DNA from: Candidatus Zipacnadia bacterium
GTDB lineage: Bacteria; Armatimonadota; Zipacnadia; Zipacnadales; UBA5352
Reading direction: 5' to 3'
NCBI GenBank assembly: GCA_029820915.1
Contig: JALGUI010000125.1
Coordinates: 1 to 10,405 of the forward strand
DNA: 10,405 nt
In this document: positions 1-5,652 of the stretch, piece after piece
Position numbering within the stretch: the first letter of the stretch is position 1
Layout: each line of letters starts with the position of its first letter
Notes under the pieces: model-generated
The model's database searches: none
Told to the model about the DNA's origin: nothing
What the model saw: only the letters and a program-made list of their open reading frames with translations
Made by a program: the position numbers and the translations under genes

Positions 1-872
1 TCAGCTCCGCCTGCCTGCTGCAGATACACCCCTTCTCGCCCCAGGGCGTCACGCTGACCACCGCCTTCTACCCGGAGGCCGAGAGCCGCGGCCCCTACCT
101 GGCCGCCACGACCGGCAGCGCGACTGAGGCCACCATCCTGACGGTCCTGGTCCCGCGCCCGCACCTGGAGCTGATCATCAACCCCGGCTTCGAGAGTGGC
201 ATAGTCGGCTGGACGCCGCGCACCGCCGAGGGCCAGCGCCCCAACCACGTCATCGACACCGAGGTGGCCCACTCGGGAGGGGCCTCGGCGCGCATCGACG
301 ACAACGGCTACTACTACTCGCGCCCCTTCACCCTCCCACCGGGCACGACGTTCACCGCCCGCTGGTGGGGCAAGTGCGCCGGGACCGGCGCGCACGCGAT
401 CCTCTACCACTCGGCCGACGGCCAGAGCGTCGGGCGCACCCAATGCCCGGGCCCGACCACCGGCGAGTGGGAGCTGTTCGAGGTGACCGACACCGTGCCC
501 GAGGGCGCCACGCAGACCCGGCTGGCGCTGCAGATGTTCGGCGAGGGCCAGTGCTGGTACGATGATGTCGAGATCGTCGTGGACATCGAGCAGCCCGACG
601 CTGAGCCCGCCCGCGTGCAGGCCCTCGACGATGGCGCTACCGGCGCGGTGGTCGAGGTGGACGGCGTCACCCACGCCATGGTGTGCACTGGCGACGAGCC
701 GGTGGCGGTCGAGGTGGCCGGCCACACCATCGCGACCGACGCCGAGATCGCGGTCGTCAGCTTCACGCCCGACGGCCCGCGGGCATTCATGCTGCGCGGC
801 TCGGCGCTCACCGTGGACGGCCGGCCACTCGCGCCAGTCGCGGGCGAGTGGCGGGAGGGCCCGGCCTGGTGA
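1..872 (+). CDS. C-terminal part of a secreted polysaccharide-active protein with CBM-like domain (5' partial)
   Basis: The frame beginning at base 3 is open from the window edge to TGA at 870-872, so 289 residues of a longer protein are visible. Residues about 1-55 resemble the beta-sandwich tail of heparinase II/III-like lyases, ending in the strand ILTVLVPRP. An insert of about 140 residues follows. It opens with the INPGFESG...GW signature of CBM4/9-type galactose-binding beta-sandwiches and closes with CWYDDVEI. The last part (VQALDDG...TDAEIAVVSF...DGRPL) looks like the resumed lyase-type sandwich. Secretion, binding of plant or algal polysaccharide and the lyase relationship are inferences, because the catalytic part lies outside the window. 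The next gene, a GH62-like enzyme 79 bp downstream on the same strand, supports a polysaccharide-degradation context. The domain type is fairly sure; the exact family is not. Confidence 0.72.
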   Translation, partial: SSACLLQIHPFSPQGVTLTTAFYPEAESRGPYLAATTGSATEATILTVLVPRPHLELIINPGFESGIVGWTPRTAEGQRPNHVIDTEVAHSGGASARIDDNGYYYSRPFTLPPGTTFTARWWGKCAGTGAHAILYHSADGQSVGRTQCPGPTTGEWELFEVTDTVPEGATQTRLALQMFGEGQCWYDDVEIVVDIEQPDAEPARVQALDDGATGAVVEVDGVTHAMVCTGDEPVAVEVAGHTIATDAEIAVVSFTPDGPRAFMLRGSALTVDGRPLAPVAGEWREGPAW

Positions 873-951
873 CCGTAGCGCCGGCGGGGCGGCGCGGGCC
901 TGGGGTGAGGGCGGAGGGGGTTGGCGGCGCTTCAGGAGAGGGCGAGACAAG

Positions 952-1869
952 GTGCGGAGATCCTGGGCTGACTGGACCGTGGGTGCGCAGATACTCGGCC
1001 CCGGGCCGCAGGGATCGTTCGACGACATCGCGGTCAAGGACCCCAGCATTGTCTACTGGTCCGGGAGCCGGCACCTGTTCTACACCGCGGTAGGGCGCGA
1101 GGGCGCGTCAACAGGGTACGTGTCGGCTCCCGGCGTCGAGGAACTGCAGGCAGCGCCGCGCCATCAGCTCAGCCAGATCCGGGGCAGGCGAAGCCGATAC
1201 GCCTGCGCCCCCCAGGTCTTCTTCTTCCGCCCACAGAGCACGTGGTACCTGATCTGCCAGACGGAGGACGCCGGCTATCAGCCCGTCTACTCGACGACCC
1301 GGAGCATCGACGATCCCACATCGTGGGCCGACCCGCGGCCGCTCGTGGCAAAGCAAGACGCGGCGAAGTGGATTGACTTCTGGATCATCTGTGATGCCGC
1401 CACGGCCTACCTCTTCTACACGCGAGCGCACGAAGATGTCTACGTCATGACGACGGACGTTGACCGCTTCCCGGTTGGCTTCTCTGACCCGCGGAGGGTC
1501 TTCGGCCCCGTGCACGAGGCGGTCCACGTGTACGCGGCGAGTGGCCTCGACGAGTACCACATGCTTTACGAGACGCGGCGCTGCGACGATCGGCGCCGGT
1601 ACGGCCTGGCCATCGCCGGGAGCCCGTTGGGCCCATGGCGCGACGTCACGCGCGACTTCGCCAGCGGGGACAAGCTGCGCCACCCGAGCGCGTCAGACAG
1701 ATGGACCGACGAGGTCTCCCACGGCGAGATGATCCGGTCGGGCTGCGATGAGCGTCTGGAGTACGACCCCGCGCGGATCCGCTTCCTGATCCAGGGACTG
1801 CCGGCCGATGACCATGCGGGCCCCTATCAGGCGCTCCCGTGGCGGCTCGGCATCATCGAGGCCTGCTGA
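952..1869 (+). CDS. GH62-like alpha-L-arabinofuranosidase, no visible signal peptide
   Basis: A 305-residue protein with GH62 landmarks in family order: VKDPSIVY with candidate base Asp30; CAPQVFFF...TWYLICQ; WIDFWIICD (Asp142 and Asp148); HEAVHVY with candidate acid Glu189; DEVSHGEMIR; and a C-terminal SLPWR-like ALPWRLGII. GH62 enzymes fold as five-bladed beta-propellers and remove arabinose side chains from arabinoxylan by inversion. The frame is open upstream to base 562, but that stretch is out of frame over the preceding gene. GTG at 952 is the first sensible start after that gene's stop, with AGGAG at 934-938 about 13 bases upstream. No hydrophobic signal sequence follows this start, which is odd for an enzyme whose substrate is extracellular. 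Family assignment is from motif recall; GH43 is the main alternative but fits less well. Confidence 0.82.
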   Translation: MRRSWADWTVGAQILGPGPQGSFDDIAVKDPSIVYWSGSRHLFYTAVGREGASTGYVSAPGVEELQAAPRHQLSQIRGRRSRYACAPQVFFFRPQSTWYLICQTEDAGYQPVYSTTRSIDDPTSWADPRPLVAKQDAAKWIDFWIICDAATAYLFYTRAHEDVYVMTTDVDRFPVGFSDPRRVFGPVHEAVHVYAASGLDEYHMLYETRRCDDRRRYGLAIAGSPLGPWRDVTRDFASGDKLRHPSASDRWTDEVSHGEMIRSGCDERLEYDPARIRFLIQGLPADDHAGPYQALPWRLGIIEAC

Positions 1870-1993
1870 GTACCGGAGGGCACCGAACTCGTGGCCGCAG
1901 GCGTCCCCCTGGACCCGTGGCAGTAGTCGGCTCGCGACGTGCATCGGGGCGATCGCGCGGGCGGGGGGACGGCGCCGCCTCGAAGAGCAGTGA

Positions 1994-2083
1994 TGGTGCC
2001 GGAGCCGGGACTCGAACCCGGACGAGGGGTGGCCCCTCAGGGGATTTTAAGTCCCCGGCGTCTGCCAGTTCCGCCACTCCGGC
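1994..2083 (-). tRNA. tRNA-Leu (UAA)
   Basis: Ninety bases including an encoded CCA. The acceptor pairs GCCGGAG with CTCCGGC, discriminator A. The anticodon loop CTTAAAA carries UAA. The long variable arm and the GGTTCGAGTCC T-arm are typical of class II tRNA-Leu. It is the last gene of the minus-strand tRNA cluster. No clear terminator was seen in the roughly 120 bp beyond it. Confidence 0.96.
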
Positions 2084-2093
2084 TCACGGCAGC

Positions 2094-2126
2094 AACGAAG
2101 GGTACGAAGGCAACGAAGGCAACGAC
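2094..2126. repeat. 9-bp tandem repeat AACGAAGGN in a tRNA spacer
   Basis: Three near-identical 9-mers (AACGAAGGG, TACGAAGGC, AACGAAGGC) and a partial fourth lie between the Leu-UAA and Cys tRNA genes. The same AACGAAGG motif recurs in both orientations in the 2636-2778 spacer. Confidence 0.75.
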
Positions 2127-2182
2127 ATCACGACCTCGCGCCCGGCGCTCTGCAGTCCCCTGCGTCGGCCGTTGTCGTTCCC

Positions 2183-2231
2183 CGGTTGCCGGTTCCCGGT
2201 TGCCGGTTCCCGGTTGCCGGTTCCCGGTTCC
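2183..2231. repeat. Heptanucleotide tandem array CGGTT(G/C)C x7
   Basis: Seven contiguous heptamers alternate CGGTTGC and CGGTTCC, ending with two CGGTTCC units. The array can also be read as three 14-mers plus one heptamer. It lies in the spacer between tRNA-Cys and tRNA-Leu(UAA) and resembles the heptameric STRR class known from cyanobacteria. It has no coding role that I can see. Confidence 0.85.
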
Positions 2232-2248
2232 CGTGCCGTTGAAGACGT

Positions 2249-2324
2249 TGGAGGCGGCAACCGGACTCGAACCGGTGAATAGCGGTTTTGCAGACCGCCG
2301 CCTTAGCCTCTTGGCCATGCCGCC
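2249..2324 (-). tRNA. tRNA-Cys (GCA)
   Basis: Seventy-six bases with an encoded CCA and discriminator U, as expected for cysteine. The acceptor is GGCGGCA with TGCCGCC. The anticodon GCA sits in the loop of GGTCTGCAAAACC, and the T-arm is CCGGTTCGAGTCCGG. Confidence 0.96.
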
Positions 2325-2355
2325 TCTTCGTCATCGCTTCGCCACGCGCCTGCGA

Positions 2356-2430
2356 TGGAGCGGGAGAAGGGATTTGAACCCTCGGCCTTCTGCTTGGCAA
2401 GCAGATGCTCTACCCCTGAGCTACTCCCGC
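2356..2430 (-). tRNA. tRNA-Gly (GCC)
   Basis: Seventy-five bases with encoded CCA and discriminator U, typical of glycine. The acceptor is GCGGGAG with CTCCCGC. The anticodon loop TTGCCAA gives GCC. It lies 13 bp from the neighbouring Gly-CCC gene, so the two are co-transcribed. Confidence 0.96.
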
Positions 2431-2443
2431 ATGTCAAGTCTCG

Positions 2444-2519
2444 TGGAGCGGGAAACGGGAATCGAACCCGCGACCCTCAGCTTGGGAAGCTGATGCTCTA
2501 CCAACTGAGCTATTCCCGC
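2444..2519 (-). tRNA. tRNA-Gly (CCC)
   Basis: Seventy-six bases with encoded CCA and discriminator U. The acceptor is GCGGGAA with TTCCCGC. The anticodon stem TCAGC/GCTGA encloses the loop TTCCCAA, so the anticodon is CCC, reading GGG. Confidence 0.95.
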
Positions 2520-2559
2520 TCGACACGGCTGTCGCTCGATCAGCCACCGACGTCTCGTC

Positions 2560-2635
2560 TGGTGGGCGGTGCAGGACTTGAACCTGCGACCTCCTGCGTG
2601 TGAAGCAGGCGCTCTTCCGGCTGAGCTAACCGCCC
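2560..2635 (-). tRNA. tRNA-Val (CAC)
   Basis: Seventy-six bases with encoded CCA and discriminator A. The acceptor is GGGCGGT with ACCGCCC. The anticodon stem CCTGC/GCAGG encloses TTCACAC, giving CAC, which reads GUG. Confidence 0.95.
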
Positions 2636-2778
2636 GTACGGCCGCGACGAAGGCGACAGAGGGAACGAAGGCGACGACCGAAACGGCTTACCTCGTCTGT
2701 CCTGGCTCGGCGGCCCCGTCGGTGGTTGCAGTTCCCTTCGTTGCCGCCGTGACCTTCGTTGCCTTCTTGTCTGCCGTC
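2636..2778. repeat. tRNA spacer with inverted copies of AACGAAGG-type repeats
   Basis: The 143-bp spacer between tRNA-Val and tRNA-Leu(GAG) carries GCGACGAAGG and GAACGAAGG units near 2644-2671. Their reverse complements, TTCCCTTCGTTGCC and GACCTTCGTTGCC, lie at 2732-2763. The two halves could pair imperfectly in the precursor transcript. No gene was found here. Confidence 0.6.
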
Positions 2779-2867
2779 TGGTGCCGAGGGCGGGACTCGA
2801 ACCCGCACAACCAATGAAGGTCACTAGCCCCTCAAGCTAGCGTGTCTGCCAGTTCCACCACCTCGGC
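2779..2867 (-). tRNA. tRNA-Leu (GAG)
   Basis: Eighty-nine bases with encoded CCA and discriminator A. The acceptor is GCCGAGG with CCTCGGC. The anticodon stem CTAGC/GCTAG encloses TTGAGGG, giving GAG, and the long variable arm is leucine-type. It is the promoter-proximal gene of the cluster. Confidence 0.96.
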
Positions 2868-2885
2868 CCATACCCGGTGCCGAGT

Positions 2886-2914
2886 ATTATACGGCAGCGG
2901 CCGGGCCGAGTCAA
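2886..2914 (-). promoter_or_regulatory. Sigma70-type promoter of the tRNA cluster
   Basis: On the minus strand a TTGACT -35 box (2909-2914) and a perfect TATAAT -10 box (2886-2891) are separated by exactly 17 bp. The -10 ends 18 bp before the 5' end of tRNA-Leu(GAG). The predicted start near 2879 leaves a leader of about a dozen bases, suiting a stable-RNA operon independent of the upstream T-box. Confidence 0.88.
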
Positions 2915-3222
2915 GAACAAGGCGAGCGGCTCGCGGGGAGGCGGCAGGCGCTGCATTCGCGGACGCGCCCGCCCCTCCAACCAGCGCTTTCCGCCCGAGT
3001 TCGCATCGAGCACCACGTGCTCCCGCCAGCGCCGCCCGTCGCCAGCAAGGGTTCTCCGTCCACCAGACCTTGCCACCGGGGATCTCCGCAATCTGTATCG
3101 CCACCCGCCTCCGCGGGGCCGACCCGACAGCCCATCAATGGGCACCAGTATAGCGATACCTGTGTGAGGAGCCGCCAGCCCGTCCGGTCGTGCTCTGGCG
3201 GTACCCCGTCGCGGCAACGACA
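2915..3222. other. Gap between T-box and tRNA promoter with no convincing gene
   Basis: Open frames of 75-140 codons exist on both strands, but none shows a recognisable motif, several run on into the tRNA-Leu gene, and none has a good ribosome-binding site. In particular no start of pheS, the expected downstream gene of a T-box after trmH, can be read in any minus-strand frame. The only structure seen is the nested inverted repeat at 3095-3159. Confidence 0.6.
3095..3159. other. Possible three-way-junction RNA or DNA element
   Basis: Outer arms GTATCGC (3095-3101) and GCGATAC (3153-3159) are perfect 7-bp complements. They enclose two smaller hairpins: CCCGC-CTCC-GCGGG (3104-3117) and GCCCA with TGGGC (3130-3143). 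Together they would fold as a compact three-way junction. No known riboswitch or hammerhead core was recognised; at this GC content chance is possible. Confidence 0.35.
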
Positions 3223-3264
3223 AGGGCCCCGGCTTTCGTCCCAGGGACGAAAGCACGGGGCCCT
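3223..3264 (-). terminator. T-box terminator hairpin
   Basis: AGGGCCCCGTGCTTTCGTCCC pairs with its near-perfect complement across a two-base loop, with one bulged base, giving a stem of about 19-20 bp. On the minus strand only TTGT follows, so the U-tract is poor. The stem is very stable and coincides with the position expected for a T-box terminator. Confidence 0.72.
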
Positions 3265-3466
3265 CGCTGTGCCACCCGTCGGGTGGGAAGTATGCTCCGG
3301 TAACGGTGGAGCGCCCGGCTCAGCCTACGCGGCCGGCGACCGCCGTCTCCAACGTTCAGCCTGCGACTCGGGAGAAACTGCGCGCGGCGTCCGGACGGGG
3401 CGCTCTGGGCCTCCGGCGGGCCCTCTCTGATGATCGACCCTCCGCGCCTACTTCGCTCCGTCGCCG
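3223..3466 (-). promoter_or_regulatory. T-box riboswitch (tRNA-sensing leader), orphan
   Basis: The minus strand shows the full layout of a T-box leader. In Stem I, GCGAC (3460-3464) pairs with GTCGC (3363-3367), and GCGCGG (3442-3447) pairs with CCGCGC (3382-3387). They flank an internal loop with AGTA on one side and GCAGTTT on the other. A hairpin GCTCC/GGAGC (3294-3312) holds the conserved ACCGTTA loop. The T-box GGGTGGCACAGCG (3265-3277) differs by one base from GGGTGGNACCGCG. The strand CCCGT can pair either with ACGGG (antiterminator) or inside the terminator. The specifier is ambiguous: UUC or UUU (Phe) would suit the usual trmH-pheST order, but UGGC favours a tRNA with discriminator G, unlike tRNA-Phe. 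No regulated gene follows. Confidence 0.78.
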
Positions 3467-4266
3467 CCGTTGGTGCGTCCTCGTTGTCTGAGGATCTCCC
3501 AGATGAGCACCCCGGCCGCGACCGCCACGTTCAGGCTCTCGGCGCGGCCCGGCATCTCGATTGACGCCCGCAGGTCGGCGCGGCTCGCCACCTCGGCGGG
3601 CAGCCCGTTGGCCTCGTTGCCGACCAGCACGAGCGTGCGCGCCGGGTAGCGGATCGCGGTGTGCGGCAAGGCGCCCTCGAGGCACGCCGCGACGGTCTTG
3701 ACCGCGCGCCCGCAGGCCCACGCCAGCATGTCCTCGACGGAGACGTCGTTGACCGCGGGCAGATGGAAGATCGACCCGGCCGTGGCGCGCACGACCTTCG
3801 GATCGTACAGGTCCACGCAGCTCCCGGCGGCGATGAAGCCCGCCGCGGCCGCGGCGTCGGCGGTGCGGAGCAGCGCCCCCAGGTTGCCGGGGTCGCGCAC
3901 GTCCACCGCCGCCACGAGCAGGTGGGCGTCCGCGGCCAGGTCCTCCAGCCGGCCGTCCGGGATGGTCACCGCGGCGGCCACACCCTCCGGCGCCTGCACC
4001 TGGCTGAGGGCCCGGAAGGCCGGTTCGGCCATGTGCAGGACCTCTGCGCCGCCGGCGGCCAACTCAGCGGCCAACTCGGTGGGCCGTCCGCCGGTCACCA
4101 ACTCCGGGCACAGCGCCACGGTCGCCGGCGCCAGGTCACCCTCGCGCGCTTCCTCGAGGGCGCGGACGCCCTCGACGAGGAACAGGCCGTGGGTGCGGCG
4201 GCCCTTGCGGGTCGCCAGCGACCGCAGCCGCTTGACGTGCCGGTTGTGAATGCTCTGGATTATCAA
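3448..4266 (-). CDS. TrmH/SpoU family RNA 2'-O-methyltransferase
   Basis: The 272-residue protein belongs to the SPOUT class, which transfers a methyl group from S-adenosylmethionine to a ribose 2'-OH of tRNA or rRNA through a trefoil-knot domain. The N-terminal substrate-binding part is HVKRLRSL...HGLFLVEGVRALEEA. The three SpoU motifs follow: DPGNLGALLRTADAAA, LVLVGNEANGLP and IEMPGRAESLNVAVAAGVL. The start is taken as TTG at 4266, giving MIIQSIHNRHVKRL, because homologues begin just before this motif; longer frames run into rplT. The upstream region is weak in Shine-Dalgarno sequence (GAAGAG). The gene is the last of the infC operon, and its stop codon lies inside Stem I of the T-box. The exact RNA target is unknown; YsgA-like proteins commonly sit here. 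Confidence 0.9.
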   Translation of the reverse strand: MIIQSIHNRHVKRLRSLATRKGRRTHGLFLVEGVRALEEAREGDLAPATVALCPELVTGGRPTELAAELAAGGAEVLHMAEPAFRALSQVQAPEGVAAAVTIPDGRLEDLAADAHLLVAAVDVRDPGNLGALLRTADAAAAAGFIAAGSCVDLYDPKVVRATAGSIFHLPAVNDVSVEDMLAWACGRAVKTVAACLEGALPHTAIRYPARTLVLVGNEANGLPAEVASRADLRASIEMPGRAESLNVAVAAGVLIWEILRQRGRTNGGDGAK

Positions 4267-4276
4267 GCTCTTCGCT

Positions 4277-4300
4277 CGGGGCCGCGTAACCTCGGCCCCG
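4277..4300 (-). other. Hairpin between rplT and trmH
   Basis: CGGGGCC (4277-4283) and GGCCCCG (4294-4300) form a perfect 7-bp stem with a 10-base loop in the short gap after rplT. No U-tract follows. It could reduce read-through or act as a processing site, placed 10 bases before the proposed trmH start. Confidence 0.5.
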
Positions 4301-4307
4301 CAGGCGG

Positions 4308-4667
4308 CTAGGCGGGCATTTGCGCCTTGGCGATCTCGGCCACGGCGGCGAAGCCGGTCGGGTCCTCCATTGCCATCTTGGCCAGCATCTTGCGGTTGAT
4401 GAGCACGCCGGCCTTCCTGAGCCCGCCCATCAGGCGGCTGTAGTTGGTGCCGTTGGCTCGCGCCGCGGCGTTGATACGGGCGTTCCACAGGCGGCGGAAG
4501 CTGCGCTTGCGTGCGCGCCGGTCGCGCCACGCAAAGGCGCCGGCCCGCAACACCGTATCACGGGCCGACCTGTAGAGGCGATGTCTGCCGCCCCATGCGC
4601 CCTTGGCGGCCTTCAGCACCTTCTTGTGTCGGCGCCGCCTGACATATCCCGTCGTCACTCGCGCCAT
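4308..4667 (-). CDS. rplT: 50S ribosomal protein L20
   Basis: The 119-residue protein has the usual length and sequence of bL20. The basic N-terminal extension MARVTTGYVRRRRHKKVLK is followed by AKGAWGGRHRLYRSA, and the globular part contains RRLWNARINAAARANGTNYS. bL20 binds 23S rRNA early in large-subunit assembly and in many bacteria represses its own operon by binding mRNA. ATG at 4667 is preceded by a purine-rich GAAGGGAAGAG. The 88-bp gap after rpmI contains a small hairpin (4702-4714, stem GCCCG/CGGGC) that could be part of a leader. L20 operators are known upstream of infC or rpmI in other bacteria; which applies here cannot be told from sequence alone. Confidence 0.98.
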   Translation of the reverse strand: MARVTTGYVRRRRHKKVLKAAKGAWGGRHRLYRSARDTVLRAGAFAWRDRRARKRSFRRLWNARINAAARANGTNYSRLMGGLRKAGVLINRKMLAKMAMEDPTGFAAVAEIAKAQMPA

Positions 4668-4755
4668 CGAATGCTCTTCCCTTCATCGCGGCGGACGGAG
4701 GGCCCGTCGCGGGCTCTGACCTGCTGGCGATCACCCGCCCCGGGCGTCGCGTTTG

Positions 4756-4959
4756 CTAGTCGTAGGGCAGCAGTGTCTCGATCTTCCTCCGATCGCCTGG
4801 GGCCAGGTCCTTGTCGCGCCGGAGGCGGCGCATCCGCCTGGCGTTCTTCGTGCCGGCCAGATGGTTCTGCGCCTGGCTCTCGTGCATCAGCTTCCCGGAG
4901 CCGGTGCGCTTGAAGCGCTTGGCCGCCGACTTCTTGGTCTTCATCTTGGGCACGGCCAT
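4756..4959 (-). CDS. rpmI: 50S ribosomal protein L35
   Basis: The 67-residue basic protein starts MAVPKMKTKKSAAKRFKRTG and carries the bL35 signature through to LPYD. ATG at 4959 is chosen over an in-frame TTG one codon upstream. AAGGAGA lies 4-5 bases before the ATG, and MxVPKMKTKK is the family N-terminus. bL35 is a late-binding large-subunit protein. The gene lies between infC and rplT, the standard order, and a strong hairpin (5019-5042) occupies the gap before it. Confidence 0.97.
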   Translation of the reverse strand: MAVPKMKTKKSAAKRFKRTGSGKLMHESQAQNHLAGTKNARRMRRLRRDKDLAPGDRRKIETLLPYD

Positions 4960-5018
4960 CAATCTCCTTCATGTGCGGGCCGCGCGGGCCCGACCTGGTT
5001 GGCCAGAGACAACTCGAC

Positions 5019-5042
5019 CGACCGGGGCTCGCCCCGGTCGGC
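5019..5042 (-). promoter_or_regulatory. Strong hairpin in the infC-rpmI gap
   Basis: CCGACCGGGG (5019-5028) and CCCCGGTCGG (5033-5042) form a perfect 10-bp stem with a 4-base loop, 26 bp after the infC stop on the minus strand. The flank is not U-rich, so a simple intrinsic terminator is unlikely. An attenuator or part of an L20/L35 translational operator is plausible, by analogy with E. coli, where the L20 site lies between infC and rpmI. Confidence 0.65.
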
Positions 5043-5068
5043 TGGTGGTGAGCGATGCGGCGCGTCCG

Positions 5069-5584
5069 TCAGTCGGTGGACTTCGGGCGCAGGACCATGG
5101 TCATCCGACGCCCTTCCATCCTCGGCGCCTGCTCGACCTCGCTGAACTCCGCGCAGCCGTCGATGAACTTCTGGAGCTGCTCGCGGCCGATTTCCTTGTG
5201 GCGCAACTCCGGCCCGCGGAAGATGACGTTGAACTTCACCATGTCGCCCGCGCCCAGGAACCGACAGGCATTGCGCATCTTGAACTGGACGTCATGATCG
5301 TCCGTGTTGGGCCGCACACGGATGGTCTTTACCTGCATCTGCCGCGACTTCTTCTTGGACTCCTTGGCCTTCTTCTTCTGCTCGTAGCGGAACTTGCCGT
5401 GATCCATGATCCGACACACAGGCGGGTCCGCATTCGGAGCGACCTCTATGAGGTCCAGTCCTCGCTGTTTCGCTTCCTCGAGTGCCTTCTCCGCGGGCAT
5501 GACGCCGATCTGTTCGCCATCCGGAGAGATGACTCGCACCTGTGGGGCGCGGATGCGCTCATTCACTCGGTAGGACCTGTCTAT
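5069..5584 (-). CDS. infC: Translation initiation factor IF-3, probable AUA start
   Basis: IF3 binds the 30S subunit, prevents premature joining of 50S and checks start codon and initiator tRNA. The N-domain shows VNERIRAPQVRVI and ANADPPVCRIMDHGKFRYE, then a lysine-rich linker, then the C-domain with RPNTDDHD and RMEGRRMTMVLRPK. The first ordinary start is GTG at 5566, giving MNERIR with only AGG upstream. The frame is open for eight codons further, to a TGA at 5591-5593. It contains ATA at 5584, with AGGGAG 9 bases before it and the peptide DRSYRVNERIR after it. This aligns residue for residue with the N-terminus of Bacillus IF3 (ISKDQLVNEGIR). IF3 genes characteristically start at AUU, AUC or AUA so that IF3 represses its own synthesis, so I chose ATA (171 residues). 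Confidence 0.95.
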   Translation of the reverse strand: MDRSYRVNERIRAPQVRVISPDGEQIGVMPAEKALEEAKQRGLDLIEVAPNADPPVCRIMDHGKFRYEQKKKAKESKKKSRQMQVKTIRVRPNTDDHDVQFKMRNACRFLGAGDMVKFNVIFRGPELRHKEIGREQLQKFIDGCAEFSEVEQAPRMEGRRMTMVLRPKSTD

Positions 5585-5652
5585 GTGCCGTCACTCCCTG
5601 TACGCGACGCCACTTGGGCGCCGCTGCGCCCGGAATAGGGCCGGAAAGAAGC

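Noticed and set aside
562..951. Upstream extension of the GH62-like gene to ATG 562
   Set aside because: That stretch overlaps the preceding gene in another frame and has shadow-like composition rich in Arg, Ser and Pro.
1870..1993. Terminator or gene between the GH62-like gene and the tRNA cluster
   Set aside because: No hairpin with a T-tract and no supported reading frame was seen in these 124 bases.
3095..3159. Hammerhead ribozyme for the three-way junction
   Set aside because: The conserved CUGAUGA and GAAA core strands are absent in both orientations.
2832..3256. Minus-strand open frames of 75-139 codons between the T-box and tRNA-Leu, as candidate T-box-regulated genes
   Set aside because: No recognisable motif, weak starts, and two of them run into the tRNA-Leu gene. 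None resembles the N-terminus of PheS.
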